A stretch of 64,000 nt of DNA from contig CM035423.1 in NCBI GenBank assembly GCA_020310875.1, positions 127,035,811 to 127,099,810 of the forward strand, written 5' to 3'. This DNA is from Ceratopteris richardii. Lineage: Eukaryota > Streptophyta > Polypodiopsida > Polypodiales > Pteridaceae. The notes below the pieces were generated by a model, which saw only the letters and a list, made by a program, of their open reading frames with translations, did no database searches and was not told where the DNA came from. This document shows positions 44,497 to 56,112 of the stretch, in pieces. A program made the translations under genes and the position numbers. Each line of letters begins with the position of its first letter. Position 1 is the stretch's first letter.

Positions 44497-45128
44497 TACC
44501 TACAAACCAATCATGGCTTTGAACTTGCAGAGCTTTGTACCATCCAATGCTTTGGTTAGAATATCTGCACATTGTTGATGACTGGACACATATGATATTT
44601 GAATCTCTTTGCTTAGAACCTTCTCTCTTACATAGTGATAATGAACTTCAATATGTTTAGTCCTTGCATGAAAATTAGGATTAGCAGCCAAATGAATAGA
44701 ACTCATATTGTCACCATAAATAGTTGGAGTTCCAAACTCCAATCCAAGATCTTTGAATAATGTCTTCATCCACATAGCTTCTTGTGTAGCTATGGCAAGA
44801 CCTCTATATTTAGCTTCTGTAGAAGAGAGAGCAACTGTGGGTTGCTTCTTGGATGACCATGAAATAAGCTTTGAACCTGCAAAGGTAAGATAACCTTAAG
44901 TGCTCCTTCTATCTTCTTTGGAGCCAGCCCAATCTGCATCAGAAAATAGCTTCAAACCTAAATCAGATACATAAGGATAATAAAGTCCTTCATTTATGGT
45001 TCCTTTGAGATACTTGAGAATCCTTTTGGCAGCATCCATATGTGGTTTCCTTGGTGTGTGCATAAATTGACTTAGCACACTCACACTGTAACATATATCT
45101 ACTCTTGTCAATGTGGCATAGTTGAGAG
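44497..45128 (-). pseudogene. Element J: RT end and RNase H
   Basis: The minus strand reads from YATLTRVDICYS through SQFMHTP, FSDADWAGSKEDRRST and HARTKHIEVHYHYVREKV to a stop at 44497-44499. This is the C-terminal end of the J polyprotein. Its upstream continuation is not adjacent but lies on the plus strand ending at 48339, because of the inversion. A TAA interrupts it near 44896. N was inserted between these two pieces. Confidence 0.85.
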
Positions 45129-45486
45129 TGTTGGAGAAACAATCACTAATTGGACATATATTTGAAGGTCAAAGCATTAGAAGAAAACCACATGCCTATG
45201 TGAAGGGACAAATTCACGTGTATTATATTTGTAAAGTTAGTTCACTTTAGTTCTAGAAGTTTTTTAAAATCACGAGAATGAGAAAATCTATATAAGTTAG
45301 TTTGTATCAACTGACGCGAAGAGAGAGAAGAAGTGGAAGAGAGTGATAGAATGTGAGAAGGAGTTCATTTTGTACAACTAAGTATAGTCAGGCTTCTCTG
45401 AATGAGAAAGCATCTGTAAAACTTCTGAGTTTTTTCATAGCTATGAGAAGAAATAGTTAAAGTTCTGTGTATGAGACTCTCTCCAT
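45129..45486 (+). repeat. Element N: first part of its 5' LTR, outside the inverted segment
   Basis: Starts TGTTGGAGAAACAATC and matches the complement of 56112 down to about 55757. It stops at CTCTCTCCAT. The rest of this LTR is at 60566-61232 in the opposite orientation; about 41 bp between them are missing. Confidence 0.88.
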
Positions 45487-48339
45487 ACATATTAAGCTAA
45501 CTATGCAAGTAGAGGAAGACATGGCAGAGGTAGAGGAAGAGGAGGTAGACAAGGCAGGGGGAGATCCCAAGACTCCAACTCATGTTCTATTTGTGGACTA
45601 ACTAATCATACAACTGAAAATTGCTTTAGGAATTCCAGGAATCAAAGAGGTAGAGGATACAATAGAGGAAGTTATGGCTACTCAAGAGGAAGGTTCAACA
45701 ATTATCATGGCAACTATAACAACTACAATCATTCAAAATATCAAGGAGGCTACAAAGGAAGGAGAGACTTCAATAACTACACAGAAGACTCAAACAAAGA
45801 GGATTCATTATTGATCATGAACATGGCTATGCCACAAGGTAAATCTGATGAGCATGTTTTCTACATAGATTCAGGTTTTTCAAATCATGTGGCAGGAAAT
45901 GTGGCACTCCTATCAGATTTAGAAGATCCAAGGAATAAGCATGAGGTACAAACAGGAGATGACACAAAACATCCTGTGGAGAAAATAGGCAATGTCAAAG
46001 CACCTGATGGAAACATCAACCTACTCAGTAAGGTACTCTATGTCCCTACCATTACAAAGAATTTGATAAGTGTTGGGTAGATAGTAGAGAAAGGGTTGCA
46101 AGTCAAGTTCACAAAAGCAGGAGCATTTGTTGAAGATCCAAGTCAAGGATTCAGAAGAATTGCAAAAGGTGAAAAGGCAGGTAGATTGTTCACATTTGAA
46201 TTACAAGACACTAGAAACATTGCTCTCTTTAATTATGGTAGTCAGACACTCACAGAATTGGAAGTATGGCACAAACGGTTAGCACATATTGGTGAAAGGT
46301 CATTAAAGCAAATTTGCAGGGACCAAAGTGTACTTGGACTCCCTAACTTGTCAAAACAACATATGATTTATAAGTGTAGTGCATGTCAATTTGGAAAGTC
46401 TCATAGGTTACCATTCATGAAGAAAGGTTATATGCATGGAGATCTCTTGGAGTTGGTTCATACAGATGTATGGGGACCTAGCAAGGAAGCTTCAATATCT
46501 CGATCAAGGTATTATGTCTCCTTTATTGATGATTGTAGTAGATGGACTATCCTATTCTTTATGAAACACAAAGATGAAGTTTTTTCATGTTTCAAAAGAT
46601 ATTTGGCTCTTGTGGAGAATCAAACAGCTAAATCACTAAAAAGGCTAAGGTCACATGGAGGGGGAGAATACTTCTCCCATGAGTTTGATTCTTTTCTCCA
46701 AGAAAGAGGAATCAAAAGAGAAGTAACTACAAGGTACACTCCTGAGCAAAATGGAGTGGCAGAAAGGAGGAATAGGACAATTGTTGAAGTTGCAAGGACC
46801 ATGTTAAATGAAAAGCATTTGCCTAATTATCTATGGGCTGAGGCTATATCTACAGCCACTTACTTGATTAACACGTTGCCTTCCAAATCCATTGATGGGA
46901 TGACTCCATATGAGGCTTGGAATGGAAGAAGACCAAGCTTAGATCATTGTAAAATATTTGGATGTATTGCTTTTGCTCATGTTCCTTTACAGGTTAGAGG
47001 CAAGATGGATCCAAAGGCAGAAAGGTGTGTATTTATTGGATATGACAACAATCAAAAGGGCTACATGTTATACAACCCTACCAACAAAGGATTCTTGGTA
47101 AGCAGAGATGTAGTTTTTGATGAAAACAACTCATGGTATGAAGATTCATGCAGGAAGATCAATTTACCATATGATCTTGAAGAAGATTTTCCAAAGCTTG
47201 GTAGAGAACAACCAAATATTGAAGAACAAGACACCTCAGAGGATGACAAAGAATCTCAGATGGAAAAGATCAAAGCATGGAAGTCTAAAGGTAAAGCAAA
47301 ATTGCAAGAACTTGGACATGAGGCAGAATCATCACATCATGGCCTAAGAAGATCTATGAGGGAAAAGAAAAAACCAGAAAGGTATGGGTTTGACACCTCA
47401 TTAGTAACTAAACATTCTATCTACATAGCACAGGACATAAACCAAGAGGAGCCATAATCCTTTGAAGAGGCCAAAGCAAAATCAGAATGGAAGCATGCAA
47501 TGAAGGAAGAGACTGAAGCACTTGAGGAAAACAACACTTGGGATTTGGTGCCCAAGACTTCATCCATGAAGGTAATAGGCTCAAGATGGGTCTATAAACT
47601 CAAGAAGAATTCTGATGGTTCCATTAACAGGTATAAGGCAAGGCTTGTAGCAAAAGGCTTTGCACAAACTCAGGGAATTGATTATGAGGAGACCTTCTCT
47701 CTTGTGGCAGAGATGCCTACTATTAGGGTTTTGCTTAGTATTGCTTGTTCCAAGAATTGGAAGATACTTCAACTAGATGTAAAGAATGCATTCTTGAATG
47801 GTTGGATAACAGAAGAGGTATATATGGCACAACCACTTGGTTTTGAGAATCAAGTTTATCCTGATTATGTGTGTAAACTTAACAAAGCATTGTATGGTCT
47901 CAAGCAAGCTCCAAGAGCTTGGAATTTCAGGCTTGTTTCATTCTTGCAGGACAAAGGCTTTTAACCAAGCAAGGCAAATCCTTCACTCTTTATTAAAAAG
48001 AGTAATTCTGAGATCATCTACCTATGTGTATATGTAGATGATATTATATTGACAGGAAATGATGCAGATGGTATGAAGAAGATCAAAGATCAGATGAGAG
48101 AAGAGTTCAAGATAAGTGATTTGGGTTCACTTACCTACTTCCTAGGTTTGAAAGTTGTCTACAAAGATCATGGTTTGTTTCTAACTCAAAGAAAGTACAT
48201 TAGGGACATGTTGGCAAAATTCAAGATGCAAGATTGTAAGATTGCAGGTACTCCAATGGAGGTCAATCACAAATTGAGCTCACATGAAGGTGAACTCATA
48301 GAGGACATCACATCATATCAAAGTCTAGTGGATAGTCTC
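45487..48339 (+). pseudogene. Element J: gag C-terminus to RT, inverted segment
   Basis: A single plus-strand frame has three stops: TAG 46078-46080, TAA 47455-47457 and TAA 47962-47964. Each sits where relatives have Gln, consistent with C-to-T changes. Domains: Arg/Gly-rich gag tail; knuckle CSICGLTNHTTENC (near 45585); protease with DSG (SGFSNH, near 45860); integrase zinc region; TDVWGP; RSHGGGEY, in which the second catalytic Asp is His (codon 46654-46656); NGVAERR; RT with QLDVKNAFLNG and YVDDIIL. It ends in YQSLVDSL where the N LTR begins. It fits as the missing middle of J: gag before it at 61233, RNase H after it at 45128. Confidence 0.88.
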
Positions 48340-48768
48340 TATGGTCACCATTATGGTCACCATTAATGCATTGCCACTCAAAACTTTGAGAAGAAATGAT
48401 AGCCAAAACCAAGAACTTTACTTCTTCAGATTTTTCTAGTCACTGAAATGACATACCTTTATTATTTTGCTAATTTCGCTTAGTTCAAATCTTATTTCTC
48501 CATGATATTTTACTGGATAAAACTAGAAGAGTAGAGCTTTTCAACAAGCTATCATATGCTTGAAACGGATCTCTAGAACTCAAGTTATGGCCTTCACAAG
48601 ATCACCTTGTATGACTTCCAAAAGTGGAATTTTTGCCTGTTTTAGTAATCCTGAGTGTCTAAAAATGAAAATTTGATGCTAGCATCGACTTGCAACCAAA
48701 AGTCGATGTCGGGCATCGACTTTGAGCTTTTTCAGCCACTTTTTCAGTGCCAAAATTACCCCCTTGAA
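48340..48768 (-). repeat. Element N: 3' LTR, distal part
   Basis: Together with 55514-56112 this forms N's 3' LTR, split by element M. It matches 60612-61031 with roughly 6% differences by eye. The last ~45 bp of the LTR are deleted where it meets J RT, at a shared CTC. Confidence 0.85.
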
Positions 48769-50013
48769 TGTTAAGGAAACACTCACGAATTTGACGCAAC
48801 AACCAAAAAAAAGAAAACCAGAATCTTCCAGAAAATCAGTGCACAAGTGTACAGTATGCGAAGTTAGTGCGCGGTGCCCGCATAACAGAGCAATTAACCG
48901 CAGCGGGCGCGTAAGGCGCGCATAACGCGAATTAAAGAATGACTGCGCAGAGGAGCGCCCAAAAAGTATATATATACAGCAAGATTTGAAAAGTATTAGA
49001 TATAGATGCAGAGAAGTGAGAGAGAGCATCGTAGATGATGCACAGAGGAGAACGAGAGACTGAGAGAAGACGCCATAGATCGCGTATGTACAGATGAATA
49101 ACACAAGCCTGAAATGTCGGGTCTTTTCATCTGAAGAGAGATGGTAATAAGAAACTACTCACTGTAGGAGAGTTTCTGTAACTTGAGCAAGAAGAGGCCA
49201 AGCTTACTTGTACACATCTTCTCTAATCGAAAACACATGTTCATGTGGATGTCTGCGCGTAATCTTCATTTGTGAAGAGTCTGAAGTTATTTCGTGTTTC
49301 GGTAGGAAGTTCCGTTTCTCGTTTACTGTCACGACTCGTTACTAAACGTGCTTCAGTACCTTCTCTGTAAACGCATGGTTCGGTGTATAACAGTTTACTC
49401 AGTAGACATATTTCAGTAATTTCTGGTCAGTTACAATTTCTCAGAAAACAAGTTTTTCGGTAGAACAACGAGGTATAATTCGCAGCAGAGTTCGAAGCTT
49501 TGTATGAGAGATAGCTCATCTTGTAGCTAGACGTCTCTACTTTAAGCTGGTCACAATTTCCGGTGGAATGAAGATGGACACACAGTACAAAGGTTAACCG
49601 GAAAGTAGCACTTTAGAACTGTGAAGTTTCCAGAAGGAAGTTCATTCGGTGAAGGAAGTTCACACACTACTTCCTTACTTCACATAAGTTCATCTGAAGC
49701 AATTACGAACAGAACTAAGTTTATTTCGGTAAGGTTCCGGTACGATTATGGTGTCAGTCCAGTAACAGTCTGGTGAAGTTCCGGTGGAACTTGTGTCGCA
49801 GGATAACTTAGTTAAGGCGACGACAATTAGGCTGAGCTACTGTTGATTACAGAAGTGTTCTGAATCACTCTAGCTTAGTATTCTACTACGGTGGCGCGGC
49901 ACTTTCCGCAGGCCTGACAGAGTTCAAGCCTTGTCGCGAAATCCACCTTCAGGGCGAAAGTATTTCCGCAACAGTAGGCGTTAGAGCCGAAGTTTTCCCA
50001 ACAAATCCCAACT
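48769..50013 (+). repeat. 5' LTR of element M
   Basis: Starts TGTTAAGGAAAC and ends ATCCCAACT, so the last bases are not the usual CA. The TATA region GTATATATATAC is at about 48966-48977. The copy at 54264-55508 has the same length. Confidence 0.94.
48966..48977 (+). promoter_or_regulatory. TATA box of the M LTR
   Basis: GTATATATATAC lies about 200 bp into the LTR, the same relative place as in A. It is conserved in the 3' LTR. Confidence 0.6.
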
Positions 50014-50056
50014 TTGGTATCAGAGCAGGTTAATCTCCCAACAATTGGTATAAGAG
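50014..50056 (+). other. Two primer-site-like sequences in tandem (element M)
   Basis: TTGGTATCAGAGCAGG (50014-50029) directly follows the LTR and is the standard Met-type site. A second one, TTGGTATAAGAGC (50044-50056), follows 14 bp later and equals the variant used by element B. The first is in the correct position; the role of the second is unknown. Confidence 0.8.
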
Positions 50057-50074
50057 CCTAAAGTATTCTCTACC

Positions 50075-53000
50075 ATGACAGACCACGTCCAAATTGATAA
50101 ACTAGACAGGGATAATTATCCCGCATGGGTAATGCGCATGGAAGCCTTACTTATGAGTAAAGACTTAATGACGTACGTGACCGGAGAAGAAAAGAAACCG
50201 ACTTTCGAAGATGATAGTCAACCGGAAAAAGAAGAACTAGATGCCCTAAAGCTATGGCAGAAGAAAGATGCAACGGCAAGAGCCTACATCTACAACACTG
50301 TGTCAGATCATCTACTACCGCACATTAGAGGTCTGGAGAAAGCGGAGGACATATGGAGTGCATTGGAAGATCACTTCCAGAATACTACGAAAGCTAGGAA
50401 AGCTAGCCTATGGTCCGAGTTCACAACGTTCAAAAAGAAGCCGAGTCAAAGCATCAGTGACTATGTCACTAAAATGAAGGATCTAGCAGATAGTCTTGGA
50501 TCCATAAATGAAGAAGTCGAAGATCATAGATTGATAGCACAAGTGCTCACAGGGTTGAGAGGAGATGAAAGGTGGAAACCTTTCGTACTATCAACTGAAC
50601 TCTCCCTAAATCATTTTGTACCAGAATTAAATCAGTTGCTTGGGTTGATGCTCACATATGAGCAAGACCTGAAAGGAGACGCAGACAAAGGACATAGCTC
50701 AGCAATGTATATGAAGAACAAGAAGAAAGGAAAGGGTAAGCCAAAAGACGAAGAAGAATCGAGCTCTCAGGCCTATTACGCAAGAGGTAAAGGCACTGGC
50801 AGAGGAAGAGCAAGAGGAAGAAGCAGCCAGAATACCACCAAGAAAGCTTGCTGGATTTGTGGACTAAGTAACCATCTGGCGCATGATTGTTGGCACAATC
50901 AACAAGGATCAAATCAAAATCAAAACAACAATAGCAGAGGCAGTAGCGGAAGAAATCAAAGTAACTTCCAAAGAGGAAGACAAAGCCAAAGAGGAGGCTA
51001 CGGTAGAGGGGGAGTAAGAAGTTGGGGACAGAGTCAATCCTACAACACCACCTACAACAACTACGCAAATGACACACAAAATGAGAGTCATACATCATTG
51101 ATGATGAACTCAATCAGCACATCAGAAAATGAAGACCTAAAGGTATTTTACATTGATTCTGGATGCTCTAATCATTTGTCAGGAAATATAGAACTAATGT
51201 CAGAACTAGAGAAAGGTAGTTCTAGTCACACTGTTCAAACAGGTGACAATACAAGACACAAAGTACAATCAATCGGAAAAGTGAAATGCAAGAGTGGAGC
51301 AGATTTGCTAACCAATGTTTTATATGTTCCAACAATACCAAAAAATCTGATCAGTGTGGGACAGATAGTCGAAAAAGGTTTTCAGGTCAGATTTACAAAC
51401 AAAGGAGTATTTGTAGAAGATCCCAAGAACGGATATTATCAGATCGTTTCTGGTAAGAAAGAAGGGAGACTCTTTACCTTAAGAGTACAAGGGAACATTG
51501 GCCAAGCGCTGCTCACACATGATGAAAGGGTAATTACAGAACTTGATCTCTGGCACAAAAGATTAGGTCATTTTCACGAAAAAGGAATCAAAGCTATGAT
51601 AGCGAATCAGTCTGTACTGGGATTACCAAACGTACAGAACCAACATATGATTCACAAATGCGAAGCCTGTCAGATGGGAAAAGCCCACAGGTTACCTTTC
51701 CAGAAGAAAGGATTCAAACATGATGGCGTGCTAGAACTCATACATACAGATGTATGGGGACCAACGAAAGAAGGATCAATCAGCGGATCAAGGTACTATG
51801 TTTTATTCATTGATGATGCAACAAGGTGGATAACTCTTTATGTTTTGAAGGAAAAATCAGAGGTGTTCGGAGCTTTCAGGCACTTTCATGCATATGCCGA
51901 AAGACTCACCGGACGAAAACTTAAAAGACTGAGGTCTGATGGAGGAGGAGAATACTTCTCCCGAGAATTCAATGATTATCTTTGGAATGCAGGTATTAAG
52001 AGAGAAATAACCTGCAGATATACACCTCAACAAAACGGTGTAGCAGAAAGGAGAAACCGAACTCTAGTCGAGTTTGCACGGGCTATGCTAAAAGAAAAGA
52101 ATTGCCCGGATTATCTTTGGGCTGAAGCCGTAAACACAGCGACATACTTGGTAAACAGATTACCATGTACAGCGCTAGAAGGAATGACCCCTTATGAAGC
52201 CTGGTGGGGAAAGAAGCCAACACTTGATCACTGCAAGGTGTTTGGATCAGTAGCATATGCTTATGTACCGTCTCAACTCAGACATAAGCTTGAACCGAAA
52301 GCAGAGAAATATGTATTCGTCGGATATGATGAGAAACAGATGGGTTACAGGTTATGGAGTCCTCTAACCAAACATTTTACTGTTTCCAGGGATGTAACAT
52401 TTGATGAACAGAAAAGCTGGTATGCAGATCAGAGTCATACAGCTGAATTTGAAGAAGAGATAAAAAGAAGAGAGAAAGGAAAATCAATTGTTCAGGTAAA
52501 CAAAGATGAAGAGGCAAGTACGTCCAGGACCGGAACAGGTATAAGGAACGAAGATGAAGACGGGTACTCAGAAACACACGAAGAATACGAACCAAGAAGG
52601 TCAAACAGAGTAAGAAGACAACCGGAAAGATACTCGTATGATACATCGTATATAACTCAACAAGATTATGCATATATGGTTAAAGAAGAGGAAGAGCCTC
52701 AAAGCTATGACGAAGCCAAAGGCAAGAAGCAATGGCAAGAAGCAATGAAAGAAGAATTCACCGCACTGGAAGAGAACAAGACATGGGAGCTTGTTCCTAA
52801 ACCGAATGGTAAGAAAGTAATTGGAAATAAATGGGTGTTCAAAGTTAAGAAACTTGCAGATGGAAGGATAGCCAGACATAAAGCGAGACTGGTTATCAAG
52901 GGCTATGCTCAGACGCATGGCATAGACTATGACGAGACGTTCAGTCCGGTGGCAAAAATGTCAACCATAAGAACAGTGATTGCTATAGCAGCATCAAAAG

Positions 53001-54289
53001 GATGGAAGCTAAGTCAGTTAGATATAAAGAATGCATTCCTGAATGGATATATATCAGATGAAGTCTATATGGAACAACCGGAAGGTTTTATAAGCTCCAG
53101 ATACCCAAACTTTGTTTGCAGGTTAAGGAAAGCACTTTATGGACTGAAGCAAGCTCCAAGAGCTTGGAACTACAGACTCGTGAAGTATCTGAACGAACTT
53201 GGATACCAAAGTTCGAAGGCAGATGCAAGTCTACTCATCAAGAGGACAGAAGAAGGAATGATCTACATTTGTATCTATGTAGATGACATAATAATTACAG
53301 GTACCTCAGATGCAGGGATCACAGAGGTAAAGAAACTACTAGAAAAGGAATTCAAAATCAGTGACCTAGGAAAGTTATCATACTTTCTAGGTATGGAAAT
53401 CACATATACAGATCATGGTGTATATGTCACACAGGAAAGGTATCTCCTGAACTTACTAAAGAAGTTCAACATGAAGAATTGCAGAGAAGCCTTAACACCG
53501 CTTGAAGTAAATCATAAACTCAGCAAATATAGTGGAACAGAATTTAAGGATATGAAGAAGTATCAGTCGTTAGTAGGAAGCCTAATATATGCTACGCTAA
53601 CAAGACCGGATCTTAGTTTTCCGGTGGGAGTTCTCTCACAGTTTATGCATTGTCCGACAGAGCAACATTGGGTTGCAGGACAAAGAGTTCTCAGATATAT
53701 CAAAAGAACTATAACGGAAGGATTATATTATCCTTTTACGTCAGATATAAAACTCAGAGCATACAGTGACTCAGATTGGGCAGGAAGTCAAGATGACCGA
53801 AGATCAACGCACGGGTATATGATATACCTAGGAGATAAGCTGGTAAGCTGGTGTTCGAAGAAGCAACACACAGTAGCTCTATCATCAACAGAAGCAGAAT
53901 ACAAAGGACTGGTAGAAGCAGCCAAAGAAGTAATATGGATGCAGACGTTACTTAAAAGCATGGGTATAGATCAAAGTATACCGATCATACATGGAGATAA
54001 TATGAGCTCGCTGTATCTTGCAGCTAATCCGGTGTTTCATGCAAGAACAAAACACATAGAGATTCAGTATCATTTCCTAAGGGAAAAAGTAATGGAGAAA
54101 GAAATAGAAATAGTCTATACTCCTACGAAAGATCAGATTGCAGATATTCTGACTAAAAGCTTGGATGGAACGAAGACAAACAGATTCAAAGAGATGGCAG
54201 GTATAAAAGAAAGGAAGATATATGAAAGACCGGAAGATGTCAAATTAGTGATTGAGGGGGAGCTGTTAAGGAAACACTCACAAATTTGA
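50075..54289 (+). CDS. Copia gag-pol polyprotein of element M (1404 aa)
   Basis: A single uninterrupted frame starts MTDHVQIDKLDR. Domains: UBN2-like gag; zinc knuckle (C259, C262, H267, C272) followed by Gln/Arg/Gly-rich sequence; aspartic protease DSG (D361); integrase with HHCC region and D559, D622, E658; RT with YVDD (D1070-D1071); RNase H (D1232, SSTEAEY, HARTKHIEI). The length and residue spacing match the A polyprotein closely, so the two are related families. The frame passes the polypurine tract and ends 26 bp inside the 3' LTR, so the last residues are LTR-encoded. All catalytic residues seen are intact; it is a good candidate for a functional element. Confidence 0.96.
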   Translation: MTDHVQIDKLDRDNYPAWVMRMEALLMSKDLMTYVTGEEKKPTFEDDSQPEKEELDALKLWQKKDATARAYIYNTVSDHLLPHIRGLEKAEDIWSALEDHFQNTTKARKASLWSEFTTFKKKPSQSISDYVTKMKDLADSLGSINEEVEDHRLIAQVLTGLRGDERWKPFVLSTELSLNHFVPELNQLLGLMLTYEQDLKGDADKGHSSAMYMKNKKKGKGKPKDEEESSSQAYYARGKGTGRGRARGRSSQNTTKKACWICGLSNHLAHDCWHNQQGSNQNQNNNSRGSSGRNQSNFQRGRQSQRGGYGRGGVRSWGQSQSYNTTYNNYANDTQNESHTSLMMNSISTSENEDLKVFYIDSGCSNHLSGNIELMSELEKGSSSHTVQTGDNTRHKVQSIGKVKCKSGADLLTNVLYVPTIPKNLISVGQIVEKGFQVRFTNKGVFVEDPKNGYYQIVSGKKEGRLFTLRVQGNIGQALLTHDERVITELDLWHKRLGHFHEKGIKAMIANQSVLGLPNVQNQHMIHKCEACQMGKAHRLPFQKKGFKHDGVLELIHTDVWGPTKEGSISGSRYYVLFIDDATRWITLYVLKEKSEVFGAFRHFHAYAERLTGRKLKRLRSDGGGEYFSREFNDYLWNAGIKREITCRYTPQQNGVAERRNRTLVEFARAMLKEKNCPDYLWAEAVNTATYLVNRLPCTALEGMTPYEAWWGKKPTLDHCKVFGSVAYAYVPSQLRHKLEPKAEKYVFVGYDEKQMGYRLWSPLTKHFTVSRDVTFDEQKSWYADQSHTAEFEEEIKRREKGKSIVQVNKDEEASTSRTGTGIRNEDEDGYSETHEEYEPRRSNRVRRQPERYSYDTSYITQQDYAYMVKEEEEPQSYDEAKGKKQWQEAMKEEFTALEENKTWELVPKPNGKKVIGNKWVFKVKKLADGRIARHKARLVIKGYAQTHGIDYDETFSPVAKMSTIRTVIAIAASKGWKLSQLDIKNAFLNGYISDEVYMEQPEGFISSRYPNFVCRLRKALYGLKQAPRAWNYRLVKYLNELGYQSSKADASLLIKRTEEGMIYICIYVDDIIITGTSDAGITEVKKLLEKEFKISDLGKLSYFLGMEITYTDHGVYVTQERYLLNLLKKFNMKNCREALTPLEVNHKLSKYSGTEFKDMKKYQSLVGSLIYATLTRPDLSFPVGVLSQFMHCPTEQHWVAGQRVLRYIKRTITEGLYYPFTSDIKLRAYSDSDWAGSQDDRRSTHGYMIYLGDKLVSWCSKKQHTVALSSTEAEYKGLVEAAKEVIWMQTLLKSMGIDQSIPIIHGDNMSSLYLAANPVFHARTKHIEIQYHFLREKVMEKEIEIVYTPTKDQIADILTKSLDGTKTNRFKEMAGIKERKIYERPEDVKLVIEGELLRKHSQI
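54252..54263 (+). other. Polypurine tract of element M
   Basis: TTGAGGGGGAGC directly precedes the 3' LTR and lies inside the coding frame. Confidence 0.88.
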
Positions 54290-55508
54290 CGCAACAACCA
54301 AAAAAAAGAAAACCAGAATCTTCCAAAAAATCAGTGCACAAGTGTACAGTATGCAAAGTTAGTGCGCGGTGCCCGCATAACAGAGCAATTAACCGCAGCG
54401 GGCGCGTAAGGCGCGCATAACGCGAATTAAAGAATGACTGCGTAGAGGAGCGCCCAAAAAGTATATATATACAGCAAGATTTGAAAAGTATTAGATATAG
54501 ATGTAGAGAAGTGAGAGAGAGCATCGTAGATGATGCACAGAGGAGAACGAGAGACTGAGAGAAGACGCCATAGATCGCGTATGTACAGATGAATAACACA
54601 AGCCTGAAATGTCGGGTCTTTTCATCTGAAGAGAGATGGTAATAAGAAACTACTCACTGTAGGAGAGTTTCTGTAACTTGAGCAAGAAGAGGCCAAGCTT
54701 ACTTGTACACATCTTCTCTAATCGAAAACACATGTTCATGTGGATTTCTGCGCGTAATCTTCATTTGTGAAGAGTCTGAAGTTATTTCGTGTTTCGGTAG
54801 GAAGTTCCGTTTCTCGTTTACTGTCACGACTCGTTACTAAACGTGCTTCAGTACCTTCTCTGTAAACGCATGGTTCGGTGTATAACAGTTTACTCAGTAG
54901 ACATATTTCAGTAATTTCTGGTCAGTTACAATTTCTCAGAAAACAAGTTTTTCGGTAGAACAACGAGGTATAATTCGCAGCAGAGTTCGAAGCTTTGTAT
55001 GAGAGATAGCTCATCTTGTAGCTAGACGTCTCTACTTTAAGCTGGTCACAATTTCCGGTGGAATGAAGATGGACACACAGTACAAAGGTTAACCGGAAAG
55101 TAGCACTTTAGAACTGTGAAGTTTCCAGAAGGAAGTTCATTCGGTGAAGGAAGTTCACACACTACTTCCTTACTTCACATAAGTTCATCTGAAGCAATTA
55201 CGAGCAGAACTAAGTTTATTTCGGTAAGGTTCCGGTACGATTATGGTGTCAGTCCAGTAACAGTCTGGTGAAGTTCCGGTGGAACTTGTGTCGCAGGATA
55301 ACTTAGTTAAGGCGACGACAATTAGGCTGAGCTACTGTTGATTACAGAAGTGTTCTGAATCACTCTAGCTTAGTATTCTACTACGGTGGCGCGGCACTTT
55401 CCGCAGGCCTGACAGAGTTCAAGCCTTGTCGCGAAATCCACCTTCAGGGCGAAAGTATTTCCGCAACAGTAGGCGTTAGAGCCGAAGTTTTCCCAACAAA
55501 TCCCAACT
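54264..55508 (+). repeat. 3' LTR of element M
   Basis: Copy of 48769-50013 with about 7 differences by eye, followed by the duplication TTGAA and N LTR sequence. Confidence 0.95.
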
Positions 55509-55513
55509 TTGAA

Positions 55514-56112
55514 CACACACATGAACAATACCACTTTTATGTGGGAAGTCGATGCCAAGCATCGACTTTATGCAAAAACTCGATGCCAGGCATCAAGTTG
55601 CTCCACAAACATCATCTTTTGAAGAAGATTTAGCAGAAGTTGGAGCTCAAAAAATAAAACACAGACTTATCAGCACAAACTCGACGCCAGGCATCGAGTT
55701 GCTTGAAAAACTTGCACTTTTCAAATCATTACACAGTAGACAAGCATGGAGATGATGGAGAGAGTCTCATACACAGAACTTTAACTTTTTCTTCTCATAG
55801 CTATGAAAAAACTCAGAAGTTTTACAGATTCTTTCTCATTCAGAGATACTCGACTATACTTAGTCGTACAAAATGAACTCCTTCTCACATTCTATCACTC
55901 TCTTCCACTTCTTCTCTCTCTTCACGTCAGTTGATACAAACTAACTTATATAGATTTTCTCATTCTCGTGATTTTAAAAAACTTCTAGAACTAAAGTGAA
56001 CTAACTTTACAAATATAATACACGTGAATTTGTCCCTTCACATAGGCATGTGGTTTTCTTCTAATGCTTTGACCTTCAAATATATGTCCAATTAGTGATT
56101 GTTTCTCCAACA
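55514..56112 (-). repeat. Element N: 3' LTR, proximal part
   Basis: On the minus strand it starts TGTTGGAGAAACAATC at 56112, with the TATA box TATATAAG at about 55945-55952. It contains three short hairpins of the form CTCGATGCC-A-GGCATCGAG or close variants (near 55548, 55578 and 55679). It is preceded on the minus strand by the tract TTGAGGGGGAGC (56113-56124). Confidence 0.9.

Larger units (their letters stand above)
48769..55508 (+). mobile_element. Element M: young, intact Ty1/copia retrotransposon
   Basis: A complete 6.74-kb element with 1245-bp LTRs that differ at about 7 positions by eye, a target duplication TTGAA (48764-48768 and 55509-55513), primer site, intact 1404-codon gag-pol and polypurine tract. 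It is inserted in N's 3' LTR; the uninterrupted N LTR copy at about 61020-61035 shows the original target sequence. It and E are the youngest insertions in the window. Confidence 0.97.

Noticed and set aside
50652..52918. Several Leu/Phe/Ser-rich minus-strand frames opposite the M polyprotein
   Set aside because: Antisense shadows of the gag-pol coding strand; similar shadows lie opposite A, F and N.
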